Origin: Amaranthus tricolor
Taxonomy: Eukaryota; Streptophyta; Magnoliopsida; Caryophyllales; Amaranthaceae
Assembly (NCBI RefSeq): GCF_026212465.1
Contig: NC_080048.1
Location: forward strand, 23,022,934 to 23,086,933
Direction: 5' to 3'
DNA: 64,000 bases
Position numbers and translations under genes: made by a program
Notes under the pieces: model-generated
Databases searched by the model: none
What the model saw: only the letters and a program-made list of their open reading frames with translations
What the model was told of the DNA's origin: nothing
Shown here: one piece after another, positions 1 through 11,170 of the stretch
Numbering within the stretch: position 1 is the first letter of the stretch
Layout of the letters: each line of letters opens with the position of its first letter

Positions 1-373
1 TATATATTATGACAAGTAAGTAAGTAACTAATCACAATACATGCAAAGATATACATCATACCTTCATATCAATGTTTTAACATCAATAACACGATTATCA
101 ATCATCATGAATATGAACAATAATCAGTAATTATAATTGTATCATCAAACATTATCATTATCAATCTAACAACAATAAACATAAATTTTAATGAATAAAT
201 ATGAAACATGAATGCATCCAGCAATGAACAATAAAGCAATATGCATCATCTAGCAAAACTATCATGTATGCAACTTAAACTAATATGTATGCAACATGAT
301 GTATGCAACTTAAACTAATATGCATGCAACATGCAAAGGAAGCAAGCAAAAAACTAGCAAAATTTACATAATA
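1..373. other. AT-rich stretch beyond the Copia-1 polypurine tract
   Basis: No gene is visible. The stretch is rich in short reiterated words such as 'atgcaac' and 'aactaatatg'. It lies on the 3' side of a minus-strand Copia element, just past its polypurine tract, so the 3' LTR would be expected here and to the left of base 1. I could not match it to the candidate 5' LTR near 5592-7157, so LTR identity is not shown. Confidence 0.4.
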
Positions 374-388
374 TTTCTCCCCTTTTTT
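374..388 (-). other. Polypurine tract of Copia-1
   Basis: On the minus strand this reads AAAAAAGGGGAGAAA. A purine run of this type primes plus-strand DNA synthesis next to the 3' LTR in LTR retrotransposons. It lies downstream of the extra 3' ORF in the element's orientation, the usual place in SIRE/Maximus-like Copia elements. A second G-rich run (TTAAGGGGGAG on the minus strand, near 2278-2288) follows the RNase H stop and may be a decoy or internal tract. Confidence 0.5.
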
Positions 389-464
389 GACTTTCATCAA
401 AAAGTAAACAAGGAGTAAAATGTTGGGATTGTTAATCAAAACAAGAAAATATAGTTTGTCGTCA

Positions 465-1766
465 TTAAAAATTGTTTATCATCCAACAGAAATTAAAATC
501 ACTTCTTGGACCTAGTCTTCCTTTTCTTAGAAGGTTTTGGTTTACTAGGGGAAGTGGTGATTGGTGTAGCTTCAACAAATAGTGAAATTGTTTAAATGGG
601 GGTGGCATCAACTTCTTCTGGATTCTCTTTTTCCTTCTTCTCTTCATCCTTCTTCTCTTCTTCTTTCTCTTCTTCAGTAGCCTCCTCCTCTTTGGATACC
701 TCCTTCTCTTTTTCAACTTCCTCCTCTTCTACAGTTACCTCTTCAACTACCATTCCCTTCATGTCCTTCATAAGAGAGTCTAGCATAAAAGTTAATGTGC
801 ACACTTTATCATGCAATTCTAGCAAAGACACTTTGATTTCACAAACTTCAGAATCACAGGACTCTAGACGAGAATAGGTAGTTTGATGTTCCTTAGAATG
901 AGGTTCCAAACAACCTATCTTTTTCCCATGAAATCTCTATAACTCCTCTTTCTCTGTTACAGATAATTTGAGTATAACTCATATTTACCTCCAACTTTAA
1001 AGATCCCCAAAGAGGACATAACATTTTTACAAAAAGATTGAGGGCTAGAATAATCAACCTCCTCTAAATCAGTAATGAGGTTAAAATGATAAAAAATGAG
1101 GGAAAGAAGATTCGCATAAGGGAGGGCTAAATTTCGAAAACTAGTACTGCAAAATCTCATAGTTGAAATAATCATAGAGGCACAATCAGTGGACTTACGA
1201 GAAGCAATTTTCCACATCAAAATAAAGTGGGAATCAGAAACTAACTCACATGATGTTCCTTTGGAAAATACGATTTTTGCAATCAAATTGTGAAGAAGTT
1301 TACCGGATAAAGTTAATACATTATGGGTTAACTGTCTAGTTGGAGAGAAATCGAGTTAGGAAGATAAGACAAACATATCTTTAACAATTTGAAACGCAAT
1401 AGAGTTTGGGGTATAGTCATCAATAACATTTGAAAACTTAAACAACTTGTTAATCAGGATGTTAGTAATAACAATTTCTTGACCCTTTACGTAACTTCTC
1501 AGGGTAGGAAATCCATCTTTGGTTATGAATGAGAGATTACCGTAGAAAATCTTTACCAAGGTAGGGTAAAACACAGATCCAGGGTCTAACAACTTACCTG
1601 GAGAAGATTCAATAAAGGCAGAGATTATTTCAAAATCTTCAAATAGAAAGAAATTGTAGTCTAGGATGTCAACAAAAGATATAGAGCGATGTTTAAAGAC
1701 ATTAATCCATCTTCCAAAAACCACATGGTTTTCAAACCAGGACTTAGGCACTACAACATCGCACAT
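465..1766 (-). pseudogene. Extra 3' ORF of Copia-1 (env-position, plant transposon protein-like), broken
   Basis: Three minus-strand reading frames follow one another downstream of pol: 1766-1356 (begins MCDVVVPKSWFEN), 1286-957, and 909-592 with a basic tail overlapping to 465. The first two resemble the 'putative plant transposon protein' (Transposase_32-like) domain, with phrases such as YPTLVKIFYGNLSF and SYVKGQEIVITN. The last is a glutamate/lysine-rich acidic tail followed by a lysine/arginine-rich end. In SIRE/Maximus-lineage Copia elements an additional ORF commonly sits in this env position; its function is not established, and I see no signal peptide or membrane segment. Frame breaks near 1290-1355 and 910-956 show it is not functional. 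The domain assignment is from recall of family motifs and is moderate. Confidence 0.55.
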
Positions 1767-2289
1767 GGTTCACAAGTTATTTGAAGTTGAGAAAGTACAT
1801 TGCATTTGTACTTCAATAAGTATTGATTGGACAACTTAGGGAAAGGTAAAAATTTAATTTTGAGAGAAATTTGACCAGTGTGATGTGTGCGTGAATGATG
1901 TGATGAAATGCATTTGAAGTGTAATTTTGAAATCAATTTGAACTGTTATTTTGATTAGGACCAAATTCACAAACAAGTAATTTGTAAGTTAACGTCCCAA
2001 ATGAGAAAGGCAAACAATTTAACTTTAGATAATTAAACATCCTTTATTAATGAAAGGAATTTAATTATAAATCCCATTTTTTTGTATATTTATATAAAAC
2101 AAATAATATTTAAGAAATTGAAATCAAATTTTCAATTCTCAAACACATGCATAAACACATATACATACATCAATAATCAAAACATGTAAATAATATGTAA
2201 TGTTCCCCCTTAATACATACTTGGTATTAAGTAACAATTAACATTTGCTATTAAACCCTTATGCTCCTATGTCATTACTCCCCCTTAAT

Positions 2290-3345
2290 TCATGCAACAT
2301 CATTCAGCATGCCAAGTTCCATATGTATATAAGAAAAACGATCAACACTTAAAGGTTTTGTAAATATGTCTGCTAACTGATTTTTTGTAGAGATAAAGGA
2401 TAGAGTAATATGACCTTTTTCAACATGATCTCTTATAAAATGGAGACGAACCTCAATGTGTTTTGTACGTGAATGTTGTATAGGATTTTTAGTAATACAA
2501 ATTGCACTTGTATTATCACATTTTATTGGAATACCTTTAAGATCAATTCCAAGATCTTGAAGTTGTGGTGCAATCCATAAGATTTGAGAACAACATGCAC
2601 CTGAAACTATGTATTCAGTTTTAGCTGTAGATAGAACAACTGAATTTCGCTTTTTAGAATACCATGAGATCAATGAATTTCCCAAGAATTGACACGATCC
2701 GGATGTTCTTTTTCTATCCACTTTATAACCAGCATAATCAACATCTGAAAAACCAATCAAACTAAAATTTCCACAACTAGGTACCATAGACCGAAGTCTT
2801 TAGTCCCATGCAAATATCTAAAGATTCTCTTAACTGCTGTTAAGTGAGATTCTTTTGGCTTAGCTTGAAAATGAGCACATAAGCAAACACTAAACATAAT
2901 ATCAGGACGACTAGCAGTTAAATACAATAAAGAACCAATCATACCTCTATAAGTCTTTTGATCAACACTCTTACCATTTATGTCTTGGTCTAGACTTAGT
3001 GTTGCACTCATAGGCGTATTAGCAACTTTGCATTGATCCATATATTGTACTTCTTTAGCAAATCTCTAACGTATTTACTTTGACAAATAAATATGCCATC
3101 ATTCTTTTGCTTTATTTGTAGTCCAAGAAAAAATGTTAAGTCTCCCATCATACTCATTTCGAATTCCTTGCACATAATCTCAGAAAATTCCTTGCACAAA
3201 GAATCATTAGTAGTTCCAAACAATATATCATCGACATATATTTGAACAACAAGAATATCTTTTCCTTTAGTTTTAATGAAAAAAGTTTTATCAATTTTTC
3301 CTCGTTGAAAATCATTTTCAAGTAAATGTGAGCTAAATCTGCCAT
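2290..3345 (-). pseudogene. Copia-1 reverse transcriptase C-terminal part and RNase H
   Basis: The minus strand encodes the C-terminal palm of a Copia reverse transcriptase with the catalytic YVDD box (VVQIYVDDILFG, near 3228-3263), then FFLGLQIKQ and the MDQCKVANTPM connection. RNase H follows, with DVDYAG, LSTAKTEYI (the usual A-E-x-E-Y-x-A block) and CDNTSAI, and the usual C-terminal LADIFTKPL. RT is in one frame (3358-3008); the rest is in overlapping frames (3041-2757 and 2787-2290), so at least two frameshifts are present. The N-terminal half of RT and all of integrase are absent because of the deletion next to 3345. It would have copied the element RNA in cytoplasmic particles; this copy cannot. 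Confidence 0.85.
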
Positions 3346-5545
3346 AGCCTTCAAGCACTTGAAATTTTGAGCTGCAATTTCATTAGTATTCAAAGCATAA
3401 ACATTATCATGTCTAAGGGCAGTAATAAATGTATCTCCGGTGTTAGGGTTTTTAACAACACATATTTCTTTATCGAAGATTACTTGATTACATTTATCAC
3501 ATAGCTGAGACACACTTAGCAAGTTAAATTTTAGACCTTCAACCAAATAGAAATTATCAATAGTTTTAGACGGATTTTTATCAACTTTGCCAACACCTAA
3601 AATTTTGCATTTACCGTTATCTCCTAGGGTGATCGAGCCATTGCATCTTTCCTTAATTTCAGAAAATAAAGAAACTTTACCACTCATATGTCTCGAGCAT
3701 CCACTATCTAAGATCCACTTTTTCTTTTCCTACAAAAAAAATAACGTTTCTCAACTTTACTTGGCTATCCAAGTGACAAATTTGGGACCTAATTCGGGGT
3801 AGACCATGCTAGGTGGTCTTGTGCCTGTGGGAACCCATATTTGCTTTATCTGTCCACGTAATTCAAGAGGAAAGGAATTATTAATGATAAATTTATCCTT
3901 ACGTCTGTACGGACATGCAAACTTAATATGTCCTTCTTTGCAACAATATGAGCAAGTAGGTGTATATCTAGGTTTGTATGCACTCTTAACAAATGTGGTT
4001 TTACTCTTATAGTTATGTGTGACATTATTATAACCTATACCACGTTTATCATTGAGTCCTTTTTGGCGTGTAAGCATTTTTGTGAATTTAGATTCAGATT
4101 CATTTAACTTTGTTAATGCTTGTAAATTTTTCTCAGACTCGTGTCTTAGAGTCTTGAGCTTAGATTCAAGATCGTTATTTTCATTCTTAAGATCAATGAG
4201 CCTTTTCATCTGGCTGATAATCTCTTCTTTCAAGACTTTGACACTCGCTTCAAATTTTACTGTTTCAGCCTTTAGCGATTCATTTTTCTTTATAGGTCTT
4301 CACAACCTTCGGCATAGTGACGAATTCTATTTTCTAGAATGTTTTTCTCATCTTTTAAGATCTTTTCAATTTGAAACATGTCAAAGAGAGCTTTAACTAA
4401 TTCGTCTTTGGAACAAGAGTTAAGAAATTCGAGTACCTCTTTATGATTTTGTTTTAGATCATCATCTTTGTCATCATTAGCCATAAGACATAAGTGAGCT
4501 TGACTATCTTCACTTTCAGGTTCGATTGATCCTTCGAAATCACTCCATGTAGAAACCATTGCTTGTTTCTTCTTGTTTTTCTTGTAAGATTCCCTTTTCT
4601 TCTTAGGGCATTCCTTTACATGATATTCTGTGGATCCTCATTCAAAGCAAGCAAGTTTGTTAGTCTTAGAATTAGAGTTAGAGTTCGAAGATTTAGCTTT
4701 GTTTCTAGATTTAAATTTCTTAAATCTTTTGCGTATCTTCATGATTCCTTCTAGACCTTTTGTGATCAGGGCAAATGGATCTTCCTCATCGTCACTTTCT
4801 TCATCATCGCTTGAGGATTCATGATGTTTCTTTGCCTTTAGTGCAAGATTCTTCATGGAAGGTGTTACATCACTTTCTCCATCATCATGTCGGGTAAGTT
4901 CGTGAGTTGTGAGTTTTCTAAGTAGATAGTCAAGTGATAAAACTCTCAAGTCTTGAGCTTCTTCAATGGCGGTGACTTTTGGACCCCATTTGGATCTTGG
5001 AAGACACCTCAAGACCTTTTGGACTTTGTCTGCATTAGTAAAAGTTTTGCTAACAGAATTCAAACTATTAGTAATCAATGTAAAACGAGTAAACATTTCA
5101 TTAATATTCTCATCCTTTTTCATCTTGAACATTTCGTATTGATGCATAAGGATGTTGATCTTAGTTTCCTTCACTTGACTTGTTCCTTCATATGTCACAA
5201 CTAACTTATCCCATATTTCCTTAGCACTTGTGCATGAAGAAACTCTATTGAACTCGGTACCATTCAAAGCACAACACAATTGATTCATTTCCCTATAGTT
5301 CTTGGAAACGGATTCCAAATCATTTTGTGAATATTTGGATTCGGTATTTAATACATCATTTCCTTGAGCGTCCTTTTTCATGGGTACCTTAGGTCCTTTA
5401 GTTATTATGTCCCAAAGTTCCATATCTTGATCAATTACGAACATCTTCATCAAAGTTTTCCAATGAGAAAAAATTGTTCCACAAAACAAAGGAGGCCTAG
5501 AGAAGGAAGTCTTTGAGCAAACAACCCTTTTCCTATCGGATCCAT
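3346..5545 (-). pseudogene. Copia-1 gag and protease region
   Basis: Gag starts upstream of 5489 with the SIRE-type phrase SRPPLFCGTIFSHWKTLM, continues as a UBN2-type gag domain (to 4638), a spacer with DDDLK (4559-4290), a coiled-coil-like Leu/Lys/Glu stretch, and a CCHC zinc knuckle CSYCCKEGHIKFAC (near 3952-3911). The protease active-site motif WILDSGCSRHM lies at about 3721-3689, followed by the GKCKILGVGKV and NLLSVSQLCD block that normally precedes integrase. The reading frame is broken between the 4638, 4290, 3757 and 3154 segments. The coding sequence stops abruptly after NFKCLKAM, near 3345, where it joins reverse transcriptase; integrase is missing. Gag would form the particle and bind RNA; protease would cleave the polyprotein. 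Confidence 0.85.
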
Positions 5546-5573
5546 CATAAGATATTAATCTTTATATGTGAAA

Positions 5574-5589
5574 CTCAGCTCTCATACCA
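5574..5589 (-). other. Primer binding site of Copia-1
   Basis: The minus strand reads TGGTATGAGAGCTGAG, a one-base variant of TGGTATCAGAGC, the initiator-methionine tRNA primer site used by most plant Copia elements. It lies between gag and the candidate 5' LTR, two bases from a CA that would close the LTR at 5592. This fixes the element's orientation. Confidence 0.75.
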
Positions 5590-5591
5590 AT

Positions 5592-7157
5592 TGAAAGTTT
5601 ATAGGAAGTCGAATACTCTCTTGAGTGAGGGGGGGTGAATAGAGAGTATACCCGTTTAAAATTTTTGTCTGGAAGGTTGTCTCAAAAGATTGAGTGACCT
5701 TTCAAAAACTGTTTTTGGGGAAAGTTTTATGTCTAGTAATAAAACTATAACGTATGTGCGGAAAATAAACTTAAATAATAACACACGATATGTTAACGAG
5801 GTTCAGTTCTAAACAACCTACTTCCCGCCTATGGGTTCTCTTTCAACCCGTAGGATTCCAACGCCTTTTATTAATAGACTTTAAGACAAACAAGAAGATC
5901 TCTCTATCTTCTCTCAACACGTTCTTCCCCTTGAAGAAACGTCTTATTAATAAAAGAAAATCCCAATCTCACAATAGAGTTTACAAGTTGAACTCTTTGA
6001 AAAGTATTCTAAGTTAGGTGTATTAAACTATGAAATAATCTAACTCTTTTTAACACTTAAGCCTATTACAAATTGTAAGAGCTAGATGAACTAAGAATTA
6101 GAACTCTTTTGAAAACTTAGTGAATACTAGATCTTAAGTCAAGAGTGAAAATTGTAAGAAGAGGTGCATCCTTAATTCTTAAATAAAGCCTTGTATTTAT
6201 ATATGTCACGCCTCAACATATTCTTGAAGAGCAAGAAAGCTTCATCTGTTAATTTTGTTGATCTGGATAATCCTGTGCCAGTCCTCAAGACCTTGAGCTT
6301 TATCTCAAATTGACGTTGCATTGACAGCTCATCTATTTTCGTCATTGTGTGCTGTAATTTGTTTTTAATAACCAATGCTATGCTGTCACGTTAAAACTCA
6401 TGCAAGGTATTTAAAACTCAGCAAAAACCAGATTAATCAACGTATAAACATTTATTCAAATTAATTCCTATTTTAAGCATTAATTAAAATTGTCATTTCC
6501 TATTTATAGTATCAATTTATATTATCTCCTTATTTATAGGAAACTCTTTAATTAGCATAGCTTAATAACTTATTTAAATTCAAATACTAACCGTGCATTA
6601 TTAATAACAAAACGTGTATTAGATTGTACTTTAACATTTAATCAACTAAATATCTTAAACGCTATTTTAAATTCAAATTCAAAACATATCCAAACGCTTA
6701 AAATAAAAAGTGTAATAATATATATTCAAACTTAATTTCAATATATTTTGACCTATTTAAATATTTCGAAGATAATTTTAATAAACCTTGACCTATTAAA
6801 ATATTTCAACCTTAATTTTAATCAACCTTGACCTATTAAAATATTTCAAAATATAATTACAAAAATAACCTTATTGTAAACACAATTATCTTCAAGACAT
6901 TGAAACTAATTTCAAGACTTATAAATTCAACCTTAAGATAAGCTTAAGTTATTTAAGCATATTCCAATAATTCGGACTTAAACATATATATATCAATTAT
7001 TAAATTTATATCCAATATGATTTTAGACCAACTTAAACAATTAAATGTAATTACTTAATTTATTTGTTTAATTAATATATGTTTTGAATTATGATCATTT
7101 AAGAGAGTTGAGTGTTCAAGGCATCAATGAAACCTTCGACAAAGATCAAAGAGACAT
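5592..7157 (-). repeat. Candidate 5' LTR of Copia-1
   Basis: The 1.5 kb above the primer site holds no gene. Near 5628-5640 it has the 'gagggggggtgaat' phrase, and near 5796 'aacgaggttcagttc', which resemble SIRE/Maximus-type LTR or leader sequence in plants; a related phrase recurs at 31437. The rest is very AT-rich. I could not locate the outer TG end, and no second LTR is available for comparison, so the left and right limits are approximate. The right limit is set where a different LTR-like start (TATAACACCCCG, 7158) begins. Confidence 0.4.
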
Positions 7158-7309
7158 TATAACACCCCGTGATTTTTATGACGTTAATATTTAATATTTT
7201 AATAACATTTGGAGATGTTATAATTAGATTAAATTATTTTTTTTGAATTAGTGTTAATAATTAATTTCTTTTATATGCGAATTTAAATAATATATTATCA
7301 TGAAAAGAA

Positions 7310-7383
<74 letters not shown>

Positions 7384-7928
7384 GTGGTCCGTAAAGAATA
7401 GTAATTTGCAGCAAAGATGCAGCAGCCCCAATACAGATGGTTGACCATATTAAGTGGTCCGTAAAGAATAGAATGATCCAATTGTGTAATGATAACAATA
7501 GACATATAGATTGGCTGAAAGCTTTGTAATCTCTGTTTTTTTGAAATGATGCTACAAATGATTTAGCATTGCTATGGAACCCTTCCTAGAAGGTGGCCAT
7601 AGTTTATGCTCATGATGGATTTGCATCATTTTGTTCTCCATGTTCCTTGTAACTGGTTAGTTTTGTTGAAATAAAGTTCTTATTTCTCAAAAAAAAAAAA
7701 ACAAAAAAAAAAAAAAATAATAATAATAATAAATGGAGTGACGATTACAAAAATAAAGAGGTTCGATTTAAATTATTATTTTTTAAAATTTTGTGAACAA
7801 AACAATTATGGTTTCTTAGTTGGGCCTTATTAGAAATTATTTTTTTAGACCATAAAAATTCCCTCACTTGAAACCTCACGCCATTCCCCTCTCCCTCTCA
7901 AATCCTGCACCTCCTTCTTTATCACAAG
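7158..7928 (+). repeat. Old LTR-like DNA with (TAA)n tract and short duplication
   Basis: At 7158 the sequence TATAACACCCCGTGATTT resembles the TGTAACACCCCGTCATTT start of the solo LTR at 16718, so this may be the left edge of an older, related LTR whose remainder is scattered between later insertions (11559-12922 and 23659 onward). A (TAA)n tract spans about 7309-7382. The 20-bp word AAGTGGTCCGTAAAGAATAG occurs at 7382 and again at about 7452, 70 bp apart, a direct duplication flanking unrelated sequence. No gene is visible. LTR identity is inferred from one terminal motif and gross composition only. Confidence 0.3.
7500..7728 (+). mobile_element. 3' end of a LINE or other poly(A) retroelement
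   Basis: A short AT-moderate segment ends in a near-AATAAA signal (AAATAAAGTTC, near 7671) and then runs of A (from about 7688 to 7716, interrupted by one C) followed by (TAA)n. Plant L1-type LINEs typically end this way and are usually truncated at the 5' end. No coding sequence remains, and I could not define a target-site duplication because both sides are TAA-rich. It could also be a SINE or processed transcript. Confidence 0.4.
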
Positions 7929-8095
7929 TAAGCATGGCCATGGGGCGGGTTACCCGGAACCGAACCGGTGCCGAACCGCTTGAAACCGGATCCGGAATCG
8001 GAACCGTTTGCGACAGGTTCCGAACCGCCCCAAACTGCGGAACCGTGAAACCGCCGGAAAAATACTTCATGGACCGGAGTTAAAAAACCGCGGTT

Positions 8096-8200
8096 TGGAA
8101 CCGGAACCGGTCCGGGTGAACCGGTCCAACGGTTCCATGGAACCGGAACCGGAACCGGTCCGGGTGAACCGGCTCAACGGTTCCATGGAACCGGAACCGC
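8096..8200 (+). repeat. Subterminal tandem repeat of hAT-1, 48-bp period
   Basis: A 48-bp unit starting CCGGAACCGGTCCGGGTGAA is repeated in tandem at 8101 and 8149 with only a couple of changes. It is the densest part of the left subterminal GGAACCGG cluster. Reiterated short motifs of this kind near hAT ends usually bind the transposase BED domain. hAT-2 has an equivalent but rearranged cluster at 13070-13200. Confidence 0.7.
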
Positions 8201-8463
8201 CAAAACTAGCCGTTATGTGACCGTTAGAGAGCCGTTGGAATTTCCCCTATAAATACTCATCACTTTCAATCATTTTCATTCACAACTCATCTCTTCTCCT
8301 ACTCTCTCTACTTACTTTCTCTACTTAATTCTTTAATTACGCAATTATTCTCTTAATTACATAATTAGTCTTTTAATTATTTCTTAATTTAGTTAATTAC
8401 ATAATTAGTCTATTAATTATTTATTTATTTCTTAATTCTATTATTATTTCAATATTATCAATC

Positions 8464-11021
8464 ATGTCTTCATTTTTGAAAAAAGCCTCAAAAAAAGTTA
8501 CTAAAGTGGCAAAATCATTGGGAGGTTCCAACTCCTCCAAAAGAAAGGCCACTTCTACTTATCCAGAAGGGTACGACCCAGAATTACATAATTATGCAGA
8601 AGAAATGAAAAGAGAAATACAAATTGATGAAGAAGAACAACAAGAAGAGGAACCAACGACCCCTATTGGGATACATATATCTCGACAGTCATCAACAAGA
8701 TCACATGAAGAACAACAACAACAAAGACAAGCTCGTGGTAAACGAGTCAATTTCCAAAAAATCGGTTAGTTTTATAATTTTATTCTTCAAATTAATTAAA
8801 ATTTAAATTATTTATTTATTTAATTATAGTTTTATAATTTTAAATTATTTATTTAGATGAAGATGAACCAGTAAGACAACCTTTTCCGGCAATGCCACCT
8901 CCTAGTGGTAGAGCTGTTTCACATGTGTGGTCGTATTTCACAAATGAACCAACCGAGAATCCAGATTTTTTCTTATGCACTTGTCAAATTTGTGAAAGTC
9001 AAGGAGTAAAGCCCTTAGTTGCATACAATTTCGCCAGAGGTAAATACTTTTTAAGTTTTTTATACATACATTATATATTCATATTTTATAAAAATTTATT
9101 TATTGTGTTTTGTGAATACGTGTTAGGTGGTGGTACGGGATCTTTTAACAAACATTTGGCAAAGAAGCATGGAATCACAAAAGAAACTCATGCAGCAAGC
9201 GGCAGCGGGACCACAAGTGGAACTGGAAGCCGACAGACACAGTGGGACATTCCCAGCACATGTATGCCTTTTAGATATAATCGTAATGATATGATTGATG
9301 AATTTTCTAGGTATGTAATTTGTGATGAATTGCCTTTTAACCACGGTGAAAGTAGGGCATACGAGCGTTACGCTAGAAAAACTATGCAACCACAATATAG
9401 AGCAATCCCTAGGAGCACTCTTAAAAGACGCACAATTAAATTATATGAATCAATGCGCTATGAATTAGTTGAAATGTTTAAATCTTTTAATGATAGGGTT
9501 AGCATAACAACTGACATTTGGTCTGCTCCCCCACATTTACAATCTTATATGTGTGTAACAGCACATTGGATAGATCAAAATTGGATTATTCAAAAAAGAA
9601 TAATTGCTTTTGAGACAATGCCAGAAAGACATACCGGTGAAAACATAAAATATAGATTAGTAGAGATATGTAGAGAATGGAACTTATTAGATAAGATATT
9701 TTGTTGTTCAACTGATAATGCAACCGCGAACATTAAATGTCTAGAACTTTTGTATAACGAACCTGCATTTAGTTTTATCCTTGGGGGTAGCTTATTACAC
9801 ATACGTTGTTATGCGCATATAGTTAACTTATCTTGCCAAGCTGGCATAAAACAATTAAGCGATTTATTAGAACCAATTAGAGATATAGTGAAGTGGCTTA
9901 GGATTGGAAAGATAAAGAGACGATACAAACAATTATGTGACCAATATCAACTTAAAAAAGTGTAGTGGTCATTGGATACTCCTACACGTTGGGGCTCAAC
10001 CAACGATTTACTAAGAAAGGCGATTGCTTATCGTCCAGTTATAACACAACTATATAGTGAGTGTACAGATAGTTACATAGCTGATGACACTTCGGAATTA
10101 GCTATAGGTGTACATAACATATTAGAAGCGTATGACCACGCGACTAAGATTTTTTCATATGTTTATGAACCGAACGTTCACTTAGTAATAAGTGAGTGTG
10201 TTACTATTTTTTATCATCTCCTTAAATATACGCATGATGATACTAACCCATATTTGAAGCCGATTCTTGCAGATATGATGGAAAAATGGAAGGCATATTT
10301 TACCGAATTTCCTTATATTTATGGAATTGCAACCATTTTGGACCCATGTTTTAAAACTGAGGTCCTTACTAAAGTAATAGGATTTTACTACCAATCGTTA
10401 GATCGCCCGCCTACTGATGTACATAATTATGTAGGAACATGTAAAAAATATTTAGCAGAACTCTATGATTATTACGCTAGTGTGTATAACCCAAAACGCG
10501 ATACGACTAGGAGTGCTAGCGTTTCGGCACGTCCCTCTTACTATAATTCGGTAATAGCTAATATAATGAGTCAAGATGATAGTTTTGTAGGATCATCTTC
10601 TTCCTCGACCTCATATTTAGAACTAGATAGTTATATTAAACACCACTTTGAAATAGACCAAGGTAGTTATAATATTTTAGAGTGGTGGAAAGAAAAATCT
10701 GTAAAATTTCCCATTTTATCGAGAATTGCAAAGGATATCCTTACAATTCCCGCGTCAACAATTGCGTCGGAGTCTGCTTTTAGTGCAGGTAGAAGAGTTT
10801 TGGACGAAAAGAGATCTCGTCTTGCTCCACAGAGTATTCAAATATGTGTTTGCAAGAAAGATTGGGATCAAGCGGAGATTCGAACACAAGGACTAAGGAA
10901 TGATGATGATCAAGACGAAGATGATGATCCATGGATGATGATGGATACATCTGCATCATCGTCAGGAGGAGAGTCAGTGGAAGCATCTAACCAACCACAT
11001 GATGATGACGAAGACGAATAG
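8464..11021 (+). pseudogene. hAT-1 transposase, three exons, one nonsense codon
   Basis: Exons are read as 8464-8764, 8857-9039 and 9127-11021. GT/AG borders keep the frame, giving 792 codons. In order: a Lys-rich start, an acidic stretch, and a BED zinc finger (CTCQIC in exon 2, HLAKKH in exon 3, so the finger is split by intron 2). The hAT catalytic core follows, with TTDIW and STDNAT as the likely first two acidic residues. The C-terminal hATC dimerisation domain has ASTIASESAFSAGR, whose Glu is the likely third by comparison with Hermes. Codon 441 is TAG (9963-9965); hAT-2 has TAT (Tyr) there. No other break is seen. Intron 2 is 87 bp with no stop, so retaining it would keep the frame. 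The protein would cut and paste the element in the nucleus. Confidence 0.9.
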
Positions 11022-11104
11022 GATCAATCCGACAACGATAAATCAACATTCAACAACTATAAATAAAAGGTATGACAAAGAACTGCGTGGGCTTTGATTC
11101 CTTC

Positions 11105-11170
11105 GAGATACGTAGGCAGCTTAGTATTCCTTTGGGTACTAGGTTCAAGTCCATTTTCTCCCTTTTTTTT
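11105..11170 (+). promoter_or_regulatory. Conserved 3' block with pol III-like boxes (hAT-1)
   Basis: About 90 bp after the transposase stop, TAGGCAGCTTAG (11113-11124) and GGTTCAAGTCC (11142-11152) sit about 30 bp apart and are followed by a run of T from 11163. These look like an A box, a B box (GGTTCRANNCC) and a pol III terminator. The block is preserved in hAT-2 at 16045-16084 despite heavy decay there. It could be a fossil SINE or tRNA-derived piece, or just a conserved 3' UTR element; no expression evidence is available. Confidence 0.3.

Noticed and set aside
596..877. Ser/Phe-rich plus-strand frame
   Set aside because: It is the antisense shadow of the acidic Glu-rich tail of the Copia-1 3' ORF.
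11113..11152. A tRNA gene
   Set aside because: Only box-like motifs are present; no cloverleaf with anticodon and acceptor stems could be formed by eye.
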